Translations under genes and position numbers: made by a program
From: Azophilus sp965200465
Lineage (GTDB): Bacteria; Pseudomonadota; Gammaproteobacteria; Pseudomonadales; Azotimanducaceae
Assembly (NCBI GenBank): GCA_965200465.1
Contig: OZ241358.1
Location: forward strand, 3,286,001-3,350,000
Length of the DNA stretch: 64,000 bases
Direction of reading: 5' to 3'
Part shown: positions 42,699 to 51,961 of the stretch, in pieces
How positions within the stretch are numbered: the stretch's first letter is position 1
Layout of the letters: each line of letters starts with the position of its first letter
Notes under the pieces: model-generated
The model's input: the letters and a program-made list of their open reading frames with translations, nothing else
Databases searched by the model: none
Told to the model about the DNA's origin: nothing

Positions 42699-44369
42699 AT
42701 GACCGACCAACGCCAACATTCATCCGTCATCGTCGATGGCCTAACCCAGGCACCGAACCGGGCGATGCTGTATCCCGTGGGCTTCACCGAAGCGGATTTC
42801 CAAAGGCCGCAAGTGGGCATTGCCTCCACTTGGAGCATGGTGACGCCCTGCAACATGCACATCAACGAGTTGGCGGAGGCGGCCGCCTTGGGCGCTGACG
42901 AGGCCGGGGCCAAGAGTGTGCAGTTCAACACCATTACGGTTTCGGACGGCATCAGCATGGGCACGCCGGGAATGCGCTACTCGCTGGTTTCCCGAGAAGT
43001 GATTGCGGACTCCATTGAAGCGGTGGTTTGCGCCCAGGGCTTCGACGGCTTCGTCGCCATAGGCGGCTGCGACAAGAACATGCCCGGCTGCGCCATGGCC
43101 ATGGCCCGCATCAACCGGCCCAGCGTGTTCGTTTACGGCGGCACCATTCAACTAGGCGCCGAGCGGCGGGACATCAAATCCGTCTTCGAAGCCGTGGGCC
43201 AGCACACCGCCGGCGCCATCGGCGAAGCGGAGCTCAAGGAAGTGGAGGCCACCGCAATCCCCGGCCCAGGCTCCTGCGGCGGCATGTACACCGCCAACAC
43301 CATGGCCTCGGCGGTTGAGGCGCTGGGGCTGTCCCTGCCGGGAAGCTCCGCCCAAGAGGCCGTTTCCCAAGCCAAGCGCCAAGACAGCTACGCCGCCGGC
43401 GCGGCGGTGCAGCACTTGCTTGAGCGGGGCATCAAACCCAGCGACATCCTGTGCCGGGAAGCCTTTGAAAACGCAATCGCCGTAACCATCGCCCTGGAAG
43501 GCTCCACCAACGCGGTCCTGCACCTGCTGGCCATCGCCAGCGCCGCCGGAGTGCCGCTTGAGCTCGACGACTTCACAAGGGTCGGCAAGAAGGTGCCGGT
43601 GCTGGCGGACATACGCCCAGCCGGGCGCTTCGGCATGAGCGAACTCATCGCCATCGGCGGCATTCAACCCTTGATGAAGACGCTGCTGGACGCCGGCTTG
43701 CTGCACGGCGAATGCCTGACGGTCACCGGCAAGACCTTGGCGGAGAACTTGGCGGCGGCGGCGCCCTACCCGGCCGAACAGGAGATCATCCGGCCGCTGG
43801 ACAACCCGATTAAGCCGGACAGCCACCTAGTGGTGCTCTACGGCAACCTCGCCACCGAGGGCGCAGTGGCCAAGATCACGGGGCATGAGGGCCTGCGCTT
43901 CACCGGAACGGCGCGCTGCTTTCACGGGGAGGAGGCCGCCATGCAGGCCATTCTGGGCGGCGCCGTCGGCAAGGGCGATGTGGTGGTGGTGCGCTACGAA
44001 GGCCCTAGGGGCGGCCCCGGCATGAGGGAGATGCTTGCGCCAACCAGCGCCATCATCGGCCGCGGGCTTGGCGAGCATGTGGCCCTGATTACCGACGGGC
44101 GCTTTTCCGGCGCCTCGCACGGGTTCGTGATCGGCCATGTGACGCCGGAAGCCTTCGACGGCGGCCCCATAGCCCTGCTGGAGGACGGCGACCAAATCAC
44201 CATAGACGCCGAACGCCGGGAGCTTAACGTGGCCTTGAGCGACGTCGAACTCGCCCAAAGGCGGGCGAACTGGCGGCCGCCAAGGCCCTACGCCAGCAAG
44301 GGGCTGCTGGCCAAGTACGCCAAGCAGGTCAGTTCCGCCAGCCGCGGGGCGGTGACGGACCTGAATTAG
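42699..44369 (+). CDS. ilvD: Dihydroxy-acid dehydratase
   Basis: A 556-residue iron-sulfur dehydratase that makes the 2-oxo acids in valine, leucine and isoleucine synthesis. The cluster cysteines are Cys51 (TPCNMHINELAE), Cys124 (GGCDKNMPGC) and Cys193 (PGPGSCGGMYTANTM). TDGRFSGASHGFVIGHVTPE near the end is the second family signature. The length suits the shorter group of this family. It works with ilvE, which is on the other strand of this window. Confidence 0.96.
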   Translation: MTDQRQHSSVIVDGLTQAPNRAMLYPVGFTEADFQRPQVGIASTWSMVTPCNMHINELAEAAALGADEAGAKSVQFNTITVSDGISMGTPGMRYSLVSREVIADSIEAVVCAQGFDGFVAIGGCDKNMPGCAMAMARINRPSVFVYGGTIQLGAERRDIKSVFEAVGQHTAGAIGEAELKEVEATAIPGPGSCGGMYTANTMASAVEALGLSLPGSSAQEAVSQAKRQDSYAAGAAVQHLLERGIKPSDILCREAFENAIAVTIALEGSTNAVLHLLAIASAAGVPLELDDFTRVGKKVPVLADIRPAGRFGMSELIAIGGIQPLMKTLLDAGLLHGECLTVTGKTLAENLAAAAPYPAEQEIIRPLDNPIKPDSHLVVLYGNLATEGAVAKITGHEGLRFTGTARCFHGEEAAMQAILGGAVGKGDVVVVRYEGPRGGPGMREMLAPTSAIIGRGLGEHVALITDGRFSGASHGFVIGHVTPEAFDGGPIALLEDGDQITIDAERRELNVALSDVELAQRRANWRPPRPYASKGLLAKYAKQVSSASRGAVTDLN

Positions 44370-44607
44370 CGCCGCGCCAGCCGGCGGCCTTCGCCAAGCG
44401 CTGCGCACCCCAAGCTCAAGGGCACACCCTTGGGCATGGCGCCAAGCGCCATCCATCACTGCAAGCGAAGGGGCCACCGCCAAGGCGAACGGAAACCACC
44501 GCCCGGCCCGCACAGGCAGGGCGAACTAAGGGAAGATGGGGGAACCGCCCCGGCTTGCGATTCGCCAAGCTAAGCTGCGCCCAGCGGCGCACCGGGGTTG
44601 CCGACTG
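44370..44607. other. Short region between convergent genes ilvD and RRM protein
   Basis: This GC-rich 238-bp gap lies between the ends of two convergent genes. A run such as AAGCTCAAGGGCACACCCTTGGGC has GGGCACACCC-type symmetry (CAAGG...CCTTG, 44415-44433), which could form a small hairpin, but no T-run follows. No gene is seen. Confidence 0.3.
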
Positions 44608-44874
44608 CTAGCGGCCTCGGTCCCGCGAATCCCGGGAGCGTTCCTTCGCTTGGCTGACCCGCAAGCGCCGCCCCTTCACTTCCGTTTCGTTCAGCGCGGT
44701 GATTGCGGAGCGGGCGTCATCATCGTCCATCTCCACGAACCCGAACCCTCGGGAACGTCCGGTCTCCCGATCCATCACCACGTTAGCCGACTGAACCGTG
44801 CCGTGCTCGGCGAACAGTTCCTCAAGCTGCGGGTCATCAATGCCCCACGGGAGGTTGCCCACGTAAATCTTCAT
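44608..44874 (-). CDS. RRM-domain RNA-binding protein
   Basis: A small 88-residue protein made of one RNA recognition motif. KIYVGNLPWGIDD is RNP2 and SRGFGFVEMDDDDAR is RNP1; both keep the aromatic residues that stack on RNA bases. The tail KERSRDSRDRGR is a short Arg/Ser-rich, disordered extension. ATG 44874 follows AAGGA. Such proteins are often cold-induced in bacteria; nothing else in the sequence indicates regulation. Confidence 0.93.
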   Translation of the reverse strand: MKIYVGNLPWGIDDPQLEELFAEHGTVQSANVVMDRETGRSRGFGFVEMDDDDARSAITALNETEVKGRRLRVSQAKERSRDSRDRGR

Positions 44875-45220
44875 TCCTTGTTCCAAACCTAAAAGCCAAT
44901 TAACCAAAGGCCGGCCCGCTGCGCCGCCCCAAGGACAGCACGCCAAGCCAACCGCACACCTGGGACACCGCAAAGAACAAAGAACAAGAAACCACGGGGG
45001 TCACCCACTTGAACATCAAGGCGGAGAGCCAAGTTGCCGACACCTTACGCCAAAGCGCGGGCCGGCACAATCAAGTTTTTTGACAAATTCAACTCGCCGC
45101 CCGAGGGCAAGCCCGAAACACTGCGGCCATTCGGCCGTTCGCTTAGGCGCATTGCGCACACGGGGCGGCGGCGCGGCAGCGGCAAATCGCTGAACAACCC
45201 GCCAAGCGTCCGACAAACCG

Positions 45221-45266
45221 CCCCCTGAAAAGCAGCCAAATTACCCCCTGAACAAACGCCAAATCG
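45221..45266. repeat. Two imperfect 23-bp tandem units upstream of DUF4143 ATPase
   Basis: Units at 45221-45243 and 45244-45266 both begin CCCCCTGAA and share GCCAAAT near the end; a third weaker copy (CCCGTTGAG) follows. They lie 64-109 bp before the start of the DUF4143 gene in a 455-bp gap (44875-45329) that otherwise shows no gene. They might be binding sites or a remnant of local duplication. Confidence 0.4.
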
Positions 45267-45329
45267 CCCGTTGAGCTTGTTTCGCCGCAGCGGAAGGGCT
45301 ATTGTTGCGAACAAACCACTGGCACCGTC

Positions 45330-46583
45330 ATGACCTATCTTCCTCGCCTCGCCGATGCTGAACTTGCCGAATTGCTCAAGGCCTCCGGCGCCGTGCTCAT
45401 TGAGGGTGCGAGGGCGGTCGGCAAGACGGCCACGGCGATGCAGGCCGCCGCCAGCCAAGTGCTGTTGGATGTGGACGACAACGCCCGCCGCATGATGGGC
45501 ATCGACCCTTCCGCCGTGCTGACCGGGGATGCGCCAAGGCTCATCGACGAGTGGCAATTGGAACCCGCCATCTGGAATCAGGTTCGCAGGGCGGTCGATG
45601 AGCGCTCGGCGCGGGGCCAATTCATCCTCACGGGTTCGGCGACGCCGGCCGACGACAGCATGCGCCACACCGGCGCAGGACGCTTCACGCGCCTGCGCAT
45701 GCGGCCCATGTCCCTGCACGAAACCGGACGCTCCACTGGCTGCGCGTCGCTCCGCGGCCTTCTCGCTGGCGAAGAGCAAAGGGCGCCGGTTGCCGAACTG
45801 CCGATCGCGGAGCTTGCCGAACTGGTGGCCGTCGGCGGCTGGCCGACCAACATTGGGAGTTCGCCAGCATCCGCGTTGCGCCTGAACCGCGGCTATCTGG
45901 AGGACATCCGCCGCACCGACATTCCCCGCGTAAGCGGCAAGAAGCGAGACCCGGTGCGCATTGGCCGGCTCTTGCGGTCTCTGGGCCGCAACGTGGCAAC
46001 TCCTGTGACGCTGGCGAAGCTGGCCGCGGACGTCGGCGACAACGGGCGCCCGATGAAGACGGATACGGTGGCGGCCTACCTAGACGCACTGGAACGCCTG
46101 ATGGTGGTGGAGAATCAACCCGCATGGTCGCCGCACCTGCGTTCACGCACCACGCTGCGCTCAACGCCAGTGCGGCATTTCGTCGACCCTTCCCTTGCCG
46201 TCGCCGCCCTGCGCACCTCCCCCAAAGCGCTGCTGTCCGACCTCGAATACTTCGGTTTTCTGTTCGAATCCATGGTCATCCGTGATCTGCGCATTTACGC
46301 CCAAGCCATTGATGCCCAAGTGTTCCATTATCGAGAGAAGGGCGGGCTGGAAGTCGATGCCGTCGTTGAAACCGCCGATGGACGTTGGGCCGCTTTTGAG
46401 ATCAAACTAGGGGAGCGCTGGGTGGAGGAAGGCGCGGCCAATCTGCGCCGTCTAGCCAGGAAGCTGGCGGAAACCGAACGCGGCCGACCCGCCGCCCTCG
46501 CTGTGATTTTGCCAAGCGGATATGGATATGTTGGCGGCGACGGGGATGTGGGCGTCATCCCCATCGGCGCCCTGGGGCCGTGA
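45330..46583 (+). CDS. ATP-binding protein, AAA_14/DUF4143 family
   Basis: A 417-residue protein with the usual two parts. The P-loop is VLIEGARAVGKTATAMQAAA, shortly followed by PRLIDEWQLEPAIW, the Walker B-like segment of AAA_14, and FILTGSATP (sensor). The C-terminal DUF4143 part contains FGFLFESMVIRDLRIYAQAI and VFHYREKGGLEVDAVVE, a PD-(D/E)xK-like nuclease-related core. These genes are scattered in accessory islands and often behave like mobile or toxin-antitoxin-associated genes, but no function is proved. A second, divergent copy is at 49205-50437. Confidence 0.88.
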   Translation: MTYLPRLADAELAELLKASGAVLIEGARAVGKTATAMQAAASQVLLDVDDNARRMMGIDPSAVLTGDAPRLIDEWQLEPAIWNQVRRAVDERSARGQFILTGSATPADDSMRHTGAGRFTRLRMRPMSLHETGRSTGCASLRGLLAGEEQRAPVAELPIAELAELVAVGGWPTNIGSSPASALRLNRGYLEDIRRTDIPRVSGKKRDPVRIGRLLRSLGRNVATPVTLAKLAADVGDNGRPMKTDTVAAYLDALERLMVVENQPAWSPHLRSRTTLRSTPVRHFVDPSLAVAALRTSPKALLSDLEYFGFLFESMVIRDLRIYAQAIDAQVFHYREKGGLEVDAVVETADGRWAAFEIKLGERWVEEGAANLRRLARKLAETERGRPAALAVILPSGYGYVGGDGDVGVIPIGALGP

Positions 46584-46608
46584 CTCACCGTTGGGCTACA
46601 ATGCCGGC

Positions 46609-47628
46609 ATGAAGCCAAAGCCCTTAAAAGCCGCTCCCAAAGGCGCAGCCTCCCCACCCAAGAAGGCGCCGGCGGTGCGGCTGCGCGGCCTGGAGTTCCC
46701 CGGCTGCAAGCCCGTTTACATGACGCGGGAGGACATCGCCAGCTTTGAGGGCAGGCTGGAGTTCTGGGACGCGGACGCCGCCACCGCCTGGATCTGCGAA
46801 CCCACCAGCCCCTACCACGAGCGCCCGTCCCGCCGCCTGACCCGGCTGGCGGAGCGCATCGCCCTGGCGCGGGGGGCACCCTTCGAGAGCTACGGCCACA
46901 TGGACCTGCTGCTGCGGGACCGGCAAGGCCAGGCGCGGCGCATCATGCAGGCGGACGAGGCGCTCTACCTGCACCCGGCCAAAGCGCGACTGCCGGGAAT
47001 CTCCGCCATGGTGGTGGGGGAGGACGACTTTCCCGACGTCGTGTTGGAGGTGGACCACAGCACCGACGTGCGCCGGGGCAAGCTGAAGCTGTACGAGTCC
47101 TGGGGCTTCCCGGAGGTTTGGGTGGAGGTGCCGGAGCGCCGTGCGCCGAGCCGTCCCCGCAGCCGTCTGCCGGGGCTGTGCATTCACTTGCTGGAGGGCG
47201 GCGTCTATAAGGTTGTGCCGGAAAGCCGCGCCCTTCCGGGCTGGAAGGCGAACGAAATCCACACGGCCCTGAACGAGGCCGAACTTTCGGCGCGGACCGT
47301 TGCGGCCTTGGAGAGGGTGGGCACCGCCTTGGGCGCACGGGAGGGCACCGGCCCTAAGGACGACCCGCAGATGCGCGAACACCTGCGGCGGGCGTTGGAG
47401 AAAGGCGAAGCCAAGGGCCGGGCGAAAGGGCAAGCCCAAGGCCGCAGCGAGGGTTTGGCCAAGGTCGTTCGCCAAATTCTGACAACCCGGAGCATTGAAT
47501 TTTCCAAAGAATTTCCCGCCAACATGCCCGCCTTCGCCAAGGCTTCGGAAGAAGTAGCCGTCAACGCCGCCCTAGCCTGCAACAGCGAGGCGAATTTTGG
47601 GATGCGCCTTCAAGGTCCAACCAACTGA
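46609..47628 (+). CDS. Uma2-type (DUF820) putative nuclease
   Basis: A 339-residue protein from ATG 46609. The central domain has DFPDVVLEVDHSTDVRRGK and LKLYESWGFPEVWVEVPE, which match the Uma2 fold; Asp, Glu and Lys of a PD-(D/E)xK core can be picked out. A Lys/Ala/Pro-rich leader precedes it, and a charged, repetitive segment EKGEAKGRAKGQAQGRSEG near 270-290 follows, as seen in many Uma2 relatives. Uma2 genes multiply in cyanobacteria and symbionts, and their role is unknown. It lies 25 bp behind the DUF4143 gene. Confidence 0.8.
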   Translation: MKPKPLKAAPKGAASPPKKAPAVRLRGLEFPGCKPVYMTREDIASFEGRLEFWDADAATAWICEPTSPYHERPSRRLTRLAERIALARGAPFESYGHMDLLLRDRQGQARRIMQADEALYLHPAKARLPGISAMVVGEDDFPDVVLEVDHSTDVRRGKLKLYESWGFPEVWVEVPERRAPSRPRSRLPGLCIHLLEGGVYKVVPESRALPGWKANEIHTALNEAELSARTVAALERVGTALGAREGTGPKDDPQMREHLRRALEKGEAKGRAKGQAQGRSEGLAKVVRQILTTRSIEFSKEFPANMPAFAKASEEVAVNAALACNSEANFGMRLQGPTN

Positions 47629-47677
47629 CGCAGCATCTAGGTCCCCTTTGGAACGTTAGCAAAATCAGGTGCCCACT

Positions 47678-48208
47678 ATGACCTACACGCCCATTACTGA
47701 TGAAAAAGGAGTGAAAGACGCATTTGCTCGCCTTCAGACCCTTTTCCACGAGGGTGCCAAGGGAACCAAGGAGTTCCCGCACCATCGAAAATTGAATCTA
47801 AGCGGAGAAATTCGAGAAGCTCCAAAAGATCTCTACAAAAGATATATCTTCCAGTTTTGGCATGATAAAGGCCCAAAATTCATGGCAAGTGTGAGGCCGA
47901 AGATTCGGGATCGATATGGAAGCAGAGGTGTGTCTGGCCTATTTGTGAGAGATGAGAGAGGCCACAGGTTCCTCACGCATGACGGACGTTTCAGCGGAAT
48001 AAAGAAAAGCAGCGACAAATTTCGCCAATTCCATAGTTCCGGTGATTGGATAGATGTGGAGCAAGTTCCAAATCAACGATTCGTGATTTCCCAGATTGAC
48101 AATATTAGCGCTCCCGCCTTGGTTAATCGAATTAGTAATGTTTTAGGTATCGTGCTAGACTTTAGAGTGGCACAAGATCATTCCGCTAATCGCCGAGTAC
48201 TTCTATGA
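47678..48208 (+). CDS. Unknown AT-rich accessory gene
   Basis: A 176-residue soluble protein (MTYTPITDEKGVKDAFARLQ) with many Lys, Arg and aromatic residues. I do not recognise the family. The segment DLYKRYIFQFWHDKGPKFMA and the later RDERGHRFLTHDGRFSG suggest a compact basic fold that might bind nucleic acid. The DNA is clearly AT-richer than its neighbours. It directly precedes a truncated mcrC, so it may be part of the DNA that replaced the mcrB/mcrC front end. GTG 47669 would add three residues. Confidence 0.6.
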   Translation: MTYTPITDEKGVKDAFARLQTLFHEGAKGTKEFPHHRKLNLSGEIREAPKDLYKRYIFQFWHDKGPKFMASVRPKIRDRYGSRGVSGLFVRDERGHRFLTHDGRFSGIKKSSDKFRQFHSSGDWIDVEQVPNQRFVISQIDNISAPALVNRISNVLGIVLDFRVAQDHSANRRVLL

Positions 48209-48292
48209 CGACTGGCACAAGGTTAGAGCTTTGCAAGCCAAACAAGCCGACCTTCTTTGTGCCCTCGGTAAAAAAGCGAGCAAGCAGCTTAG

Positions 48293-49087
48293 GGCAAAGC
48301 CTGCCGCTTTGATGAGTTCTCCGAAAACACGCCCCTTAACCGCGTTCTAAAGGCGGCGGTTGCGCGGCTAACCGGCGTGGCCCGTTCCGCCGCCAATCGT
48401 CGTCGCCTAGCCGAAATAAGCGCCCGCTTGGAGTCCGTGGGTGAAACGTCCGCTCCCCTCCGCGAGCAGGTGCATCTCGACCGCACAAATCTTGCATTCC
48501 ACAACCTATACAGGCTTGCCCTGTTGTTTCTAAAAGGGGATTGGCAAACCACAACCACTGGCAATTCCCTAGGAGTCGCTCTGCTCTTTCCCATGAATGA
48601 GTTGTTCGAGAACTTCATTGGCCAATGTCTGAAACACGCTCTTGCGCCCAGAACTGTCCACCTGCAAGACAGCAGGCGCAGCGCTTTGCTCGACGAGGAC
48701 AACGAACCATTGTGCCGCCTGCGGCCCGACGCCGTCATCGAAGATGAATCCATGTCCAGCGAAGACATTCGTCCGATCATCCTAGACACCAAGTGGAAGC
48801 ACCTTGAAGCGAACGCCGGCGACAGAAAGTTCGGCGTCTCTCAATCCGACGTTTATCAAATGCTCGCCTACGCCCAAGCCTACAATGCGCAGCGCCTAGT
48901 CCTGCTTTATCCTTGGCGAAAGGAACTAGGGGAGCAAGTGGGCGTCAACAGAAGGTGGACCATTGCCGGAACCGAGCGCCGCTTGGACATCGCCACCGTC
49001 GATGTCAGCCGTCCCTGCCAAGTCATCGACACATTGCGCGCCATTGTGAATTGCAACGGAACGACCGTCTCGGTCAAAGCCGCATAG
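48293..49087 (+). pseudogene. mcrC: 5'-truncated McrC (5-methylcytosine restriction subunit)
   Basis: The open frame begins after a TAG at 48290 and reads CRFDEFSENTPLNRVLKAAV, a segment normally found in the middle of McrC. PMNELFENFIGQ and the nuclease core LRPDAVIEDESMSS...ILDTKWK follow, with the PD-(D/E)xK Asp, Asp and Lys in place, and SQSDVYQMLAYAQAY is the standard McrC motif. The N-terminal half and any mcrB gene are absent. A GTG at 48377 could still start a 236-residue product. Without McrB the GTP-dependent restriction activity is expected to be lost. Confidence 0.8.
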
Positions 49088-49204
49088 CTTCTGCTGGCGG
49101 CAAGTTGGCGGCTGAACATGGGCCATTCCGCCGTTCTCTTTTAAAGACATCTCCAACTGGCGGGGTGCGCATCGGCGGTGGCGGTTGGTGATCGGCCGCG
49201 CAGT

Positions 49205-50437
49205 TCACCGGATGGCTTCGTCCGGCCATCCCTGGGCCTCCCGCGCCAAGTGGTCGAGATTGGCTACCCGGATATTCTCCGTCAGTGGATAGGTGCCGTC
49301 GCCAGGATGCACAATGGTGATTTGATCCAGTTCCAGGGCGTCAAGCGCCAAGCGCATCGAACGGGTCCGCTTGGGCGCGGATGAATACTTGAACTCGAAG
49401 GCCATCTTGCGGGAACCGCGCACCATCAACAAGTCCAACTCCGGGCCAGTGTGCGCACCCCAAAAGTAGCATTCCTCGGCGTCTGCGCCGTAAATCTGCG
49501 CTACCTGCTCCAACGCAAACCCCTCCCAGGATGCGCCCACTTGCGGATGGCCGTGCAGGGCTGGCTGGTCCGGCAAATTCAGCAACGCATGCAGAATGCC
49601 GGCATCCCGAAAATAGACCTTCGGCGATTTGACTTGGCGCTTGCGGATGTTTGCATGCCAAGGCTGAAGCTGCCGCACCATGAAGGTGCCGCCGAGTATG
49701 TCCAAATAACGCTTGACCGTGGGCGCGGAAACGCCTAAGGAGCGGGCCAAGTCGGATGCGTTGAAGATTTGGCCGTGGGTGTGCGCCAGCATGATCCAAA
49801 ACCGACGCATGGCGTTGGCGGCGAAGTCGATGCCCAGCGCCGGCACGTCCCGTTCCAGAAAAGTGGTGACGTACGCCTTGCGCCAAACCATGCTGTCGCC
49901 ATCGGTGGGCGCAAGATAGGCAGGCGGGAAGCCGCCCCGCAGCCAGAGACGGGAAGTGTCTTCGGCCTCAAATGCAGTGAATGGGGGCAGGTCCAAATAG
50001 GCGATCCTGCCAGCCAAGGTCTCGGAGGACTGGCGGATCAACTCCCGGGACGCACTGCCAAGAATCAAATACCGCTGACTTTTGCGTTTTTGGTCGATCA
50101 GCACCCGCAGCAGCGGAAACAGTTCCGGGCTGCGCTGCACCTCGTCAATGACTATAAGGCCCTCCAATGACGCCAACGCCAGCTTCGGTTCCCTTAGCCG
50201 ATTGAGGTGCTCCGGGTCCTCAAGGTCGAAATAATGCACCTGCTGTTGGGGCAGGTAAGCGATGTAGTCCCGCGCCAAAGTCGTCTTTCCGCATTGGCGC
50301 GGGCCGAGTATCCCCACCGCCGGATGGGTGCGGAACAAGGTGACGATGCGCTCCAGAAAAGTGGGCCGATCCAACTTAAAACCCTGAAAATTAAAAGCGA
50401 CATTTTTAATTTTCCTAGTTTCTCGGTGCGATTTCAA
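49205..50437 (-). CDS. ATP-binding protein, AAA_14/DUF4143 family
   Basis: A 410-residue protein. The P-loop is AVGILGPRQCGKTTLARDYI, Walker B is GLIVIDEVQRSPELFPLL, and YLILGSASRELI is the sensor strand. SDLARSLGVSAPTVKRYLDI is the winged helix of the DUF4143 group, and YFWGAHTGPELDLLMVRG plus MAFEFKYSSAPKRTRSM form the PD-(D/E)xK-like end. It differs strongly from the copy at 45330-46583, so it is a separate acquisition rather than a local duplicate. It converges on the mcrC fragment. Confidence 0.9.
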   Translation of the reverse strand: MKSHRETRKIKNVAFNFQGFKLDRPTFLERIVTLFRTHPAVGILGPRQCGKTTLARDYIAYLPQQQVHYFDLEDPEHLNRLREPKLALASLEGLIVIDEVQRSPELFPLLRVLIDQKRKSQRYLILGSASRELIRQSSETLAGRIAYLDLPPFTAFEAEDTSRLWLRGGFPPAYLAPTDGDSMVWRKAYVTTFLERDVPALGIDFAANAMRRFWIMLAHTHGQIFNASDLARSLGVSAPTVKRYLDILGGTFMVRQLQPWHANIRKRQVKSPKVYFRDAGILHALLNLPDQPALHGHPQVGASWEGFALEQVAQIYGADAEECYFWGAHTGPELDLLMVRGSRKMAFEFKYSSAPKRTRSMRLALDALELDQITIVHPGDGTYPLTENIRVANLDHLAREAQGWPDEAIR

Positions 50438-50460
50438 CTCTCATGATGGGCTGCCAAGGT

Positions 50461-50556
50461 GCGCCCCGTGGTTACGGCATCGGCCAAGGTCGCCAGCCCC
50501 AAGCGGCCCAAGTAGTCGCTGAACGCCTTGAGATCGCCGGTGTTGGCGATTTCCAA
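50461..50556 (-). repeat. Partial duplicate of the fic gene 3' region
   Basis: These 96 bp match 52049-52144, inside the intact fic gene, with two substitutions. They correspond to the fic segment encoding LEIANTGDLKAFSDYLGRLG and the residues after it. The two copies are in the same orientation and flank the cytosine methyltransferase gene, a layout expected if a second fic gene was mostly replaced, or if the methyltransferase arrived by recombination at fic. Confidence 0.85.
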
Positions 50557-50671
50557 ATGCAGCATCCCAAGTAAGCGTTCCAAAGAACCGCTTCATCTCT
50601 TCCGAACCGCTCCCATTCACCCAGAGTTGGACGGTTGGGCAAGCTCTCCCGCCGGCCATTCATAAACTGCT

Positions 50672-51943
50672 TCACCATCCACTATGCGCAGCAGCAAAGA
50701 GGCGTTCTTCCTTACCCATCCGGCGCTGACGTTCTTGCGGAATCGCTGCTGCCCACCTTCTGAATAGGGAGACGCCGGCGGCATGGGCGGGCGCTTGCTC
50801 AAACAGGGTCATTTGCGGGTCTCGCCAAGCGGACGTCCCAAGAATGTGCCCGAAGGCGTGGTCCGCCAGCCAGCGGACGGCCGGCACGCACACCGCATCC
50901 CCGAAACCCATGCGGGCCGGCCGGTCGCCGACGTGAATGGGGAATTGCCCAGCCCCTTGCAGGCGGGCGTATTCGCGCCCGGTCAGCGGCCTGATGCGCG
51001 GCCGGCCGCTGCGGCAGTCAACAAGGAACTGCACGCTGCTGCCGCCTTGGGGCGTGCGCAGGCAGCCGGCGATCTGGTCATCGCGGACCTCGCCCACCGT
51101 GCGGCTGCGCCGACGGCGGCGATACAGGGTCGCCACGCCATCCCGCTGACCGGCAAGCAGCTGCTCCACTCGCCGTCGATGCGGCGGCGCCATGTTGCGC
51201 AGCAAGATCGCCGTTTGCTCATTCGGCCACCAGCGTTCATCGTCCGCCCTCAAGTTCTCCAAGATGGAGGACAGCCTGTCGGGCGCTTGCCTGGGCGGCT
51301 CGGGAAGCGGCAACTCCACGAATGGCAAATCGGGGTTGGCCTGCTGGAAACCGCGTACGCTGCGGGGACGCAACCGGGACGGCGCACGCCCCGGCAGCGG
51401 CCATTGGTTGACCGCATCGCCGCTGCGCACAGCCATGGCGAACAGGCGCGGGCGGCTCTGGGGCGTGAACCAGCGGGCATCGACCACCGCCAGGTCGATG
51501 GCGTAGCCGAGCTTCGCCAGAAACCGGCAGACCTCCGCCAAGTCCCTTCCCCCGCGGGAGGAGAGGAAGCCGGTCACGTTCTCCAGCAACACGGCGGCTG
51601 GCGCGGCGGCGCATCGGCAGTGCGCCGCCAACAGTTCCAGGAACGGCCAAACCGTTCCCGAATGCGCTCCGGCCAAGCCGGCCCGATTGCCGGCCAGGGA
51701 CAAATCGATGCAAGGGAAGGAGGCCGTGACCAAATCGATGTCGGCAGGGAGCTGATCAATCGTCAGATTGTTGACGTCATCGACCACAAAGTGCCGAAAG
51801 CCAAAGCGGGCGCGGTACATCTCCGCCTTGCCGGGCGCGATGTCGTTGGCGAACGCGCACCGCCAGCCCAAAGGCTCCAAGGCCTCCCGAACCAAGCCGA
51901 TTCCCGCAAAAAACTCGGCGAACGCCGCCATGCCCGTTTCCAA
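50672..51943 (-). CDS. DNA (cytosine-5-)-methyltransferase
   Basis: A 423-residue C5-cytosine methyltransferase. FAEFFAGIGLVREALEPLGW is motif I, TASFPCIDLSLAG holds the catalytic Cys78 of motif IV, VLLENVTGFLSSRGG is motif VI, and MGFGDAVCVPAVRWLADH is motif X. An in-frame ATG at 51931 is another possible start. No endonuclease gene was recognised next to it, so it is either an orphan or its partner has been lost. The last 40 or so residues after motif X are overlapped by another open frame (50617-50802) and may not be conserved. Confidence 0.92.
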   Translation of the reverse strand: METGMAAFAEFFAGIGLVREALEPLGWRCAFANDIAPGKAEMYRARFGFRHFVVDDVNNLTIDQLPADIDLVTASFPCIDLSLAGNRAGLAGAHSGTVWPFLELLAAHCRCAAAPAAVLLENVTGFLSSRGGRDLAEVCRFLAKLGYAIDLAVVDARWFTPQSRPRLFAMAVRSGDAVNQWPLPGRAPSRLRPRSVRGFQQANPDLPFVELPLPEPPRQAPDRLSSILENLRADDERWWPNEQTAILLRNMAPPHRRRVEQLLAGQRDGVATLYRRRRRSRTVGEVRDDQIAGCLRTPQGGSSVQFLVDCRSGRPRIRPLTGREYARLQGAGQFPIHVGDRPARMGFGDAVCVPAVRWLADHAFGHILGTSAWRDPQMTLFEQAPAHAAGVSLFRRWAAAIPQERQRRMGKEERLFAAAHSGW

Positions 51944-51961
51944 GTCAAGACAATGGGTGCA

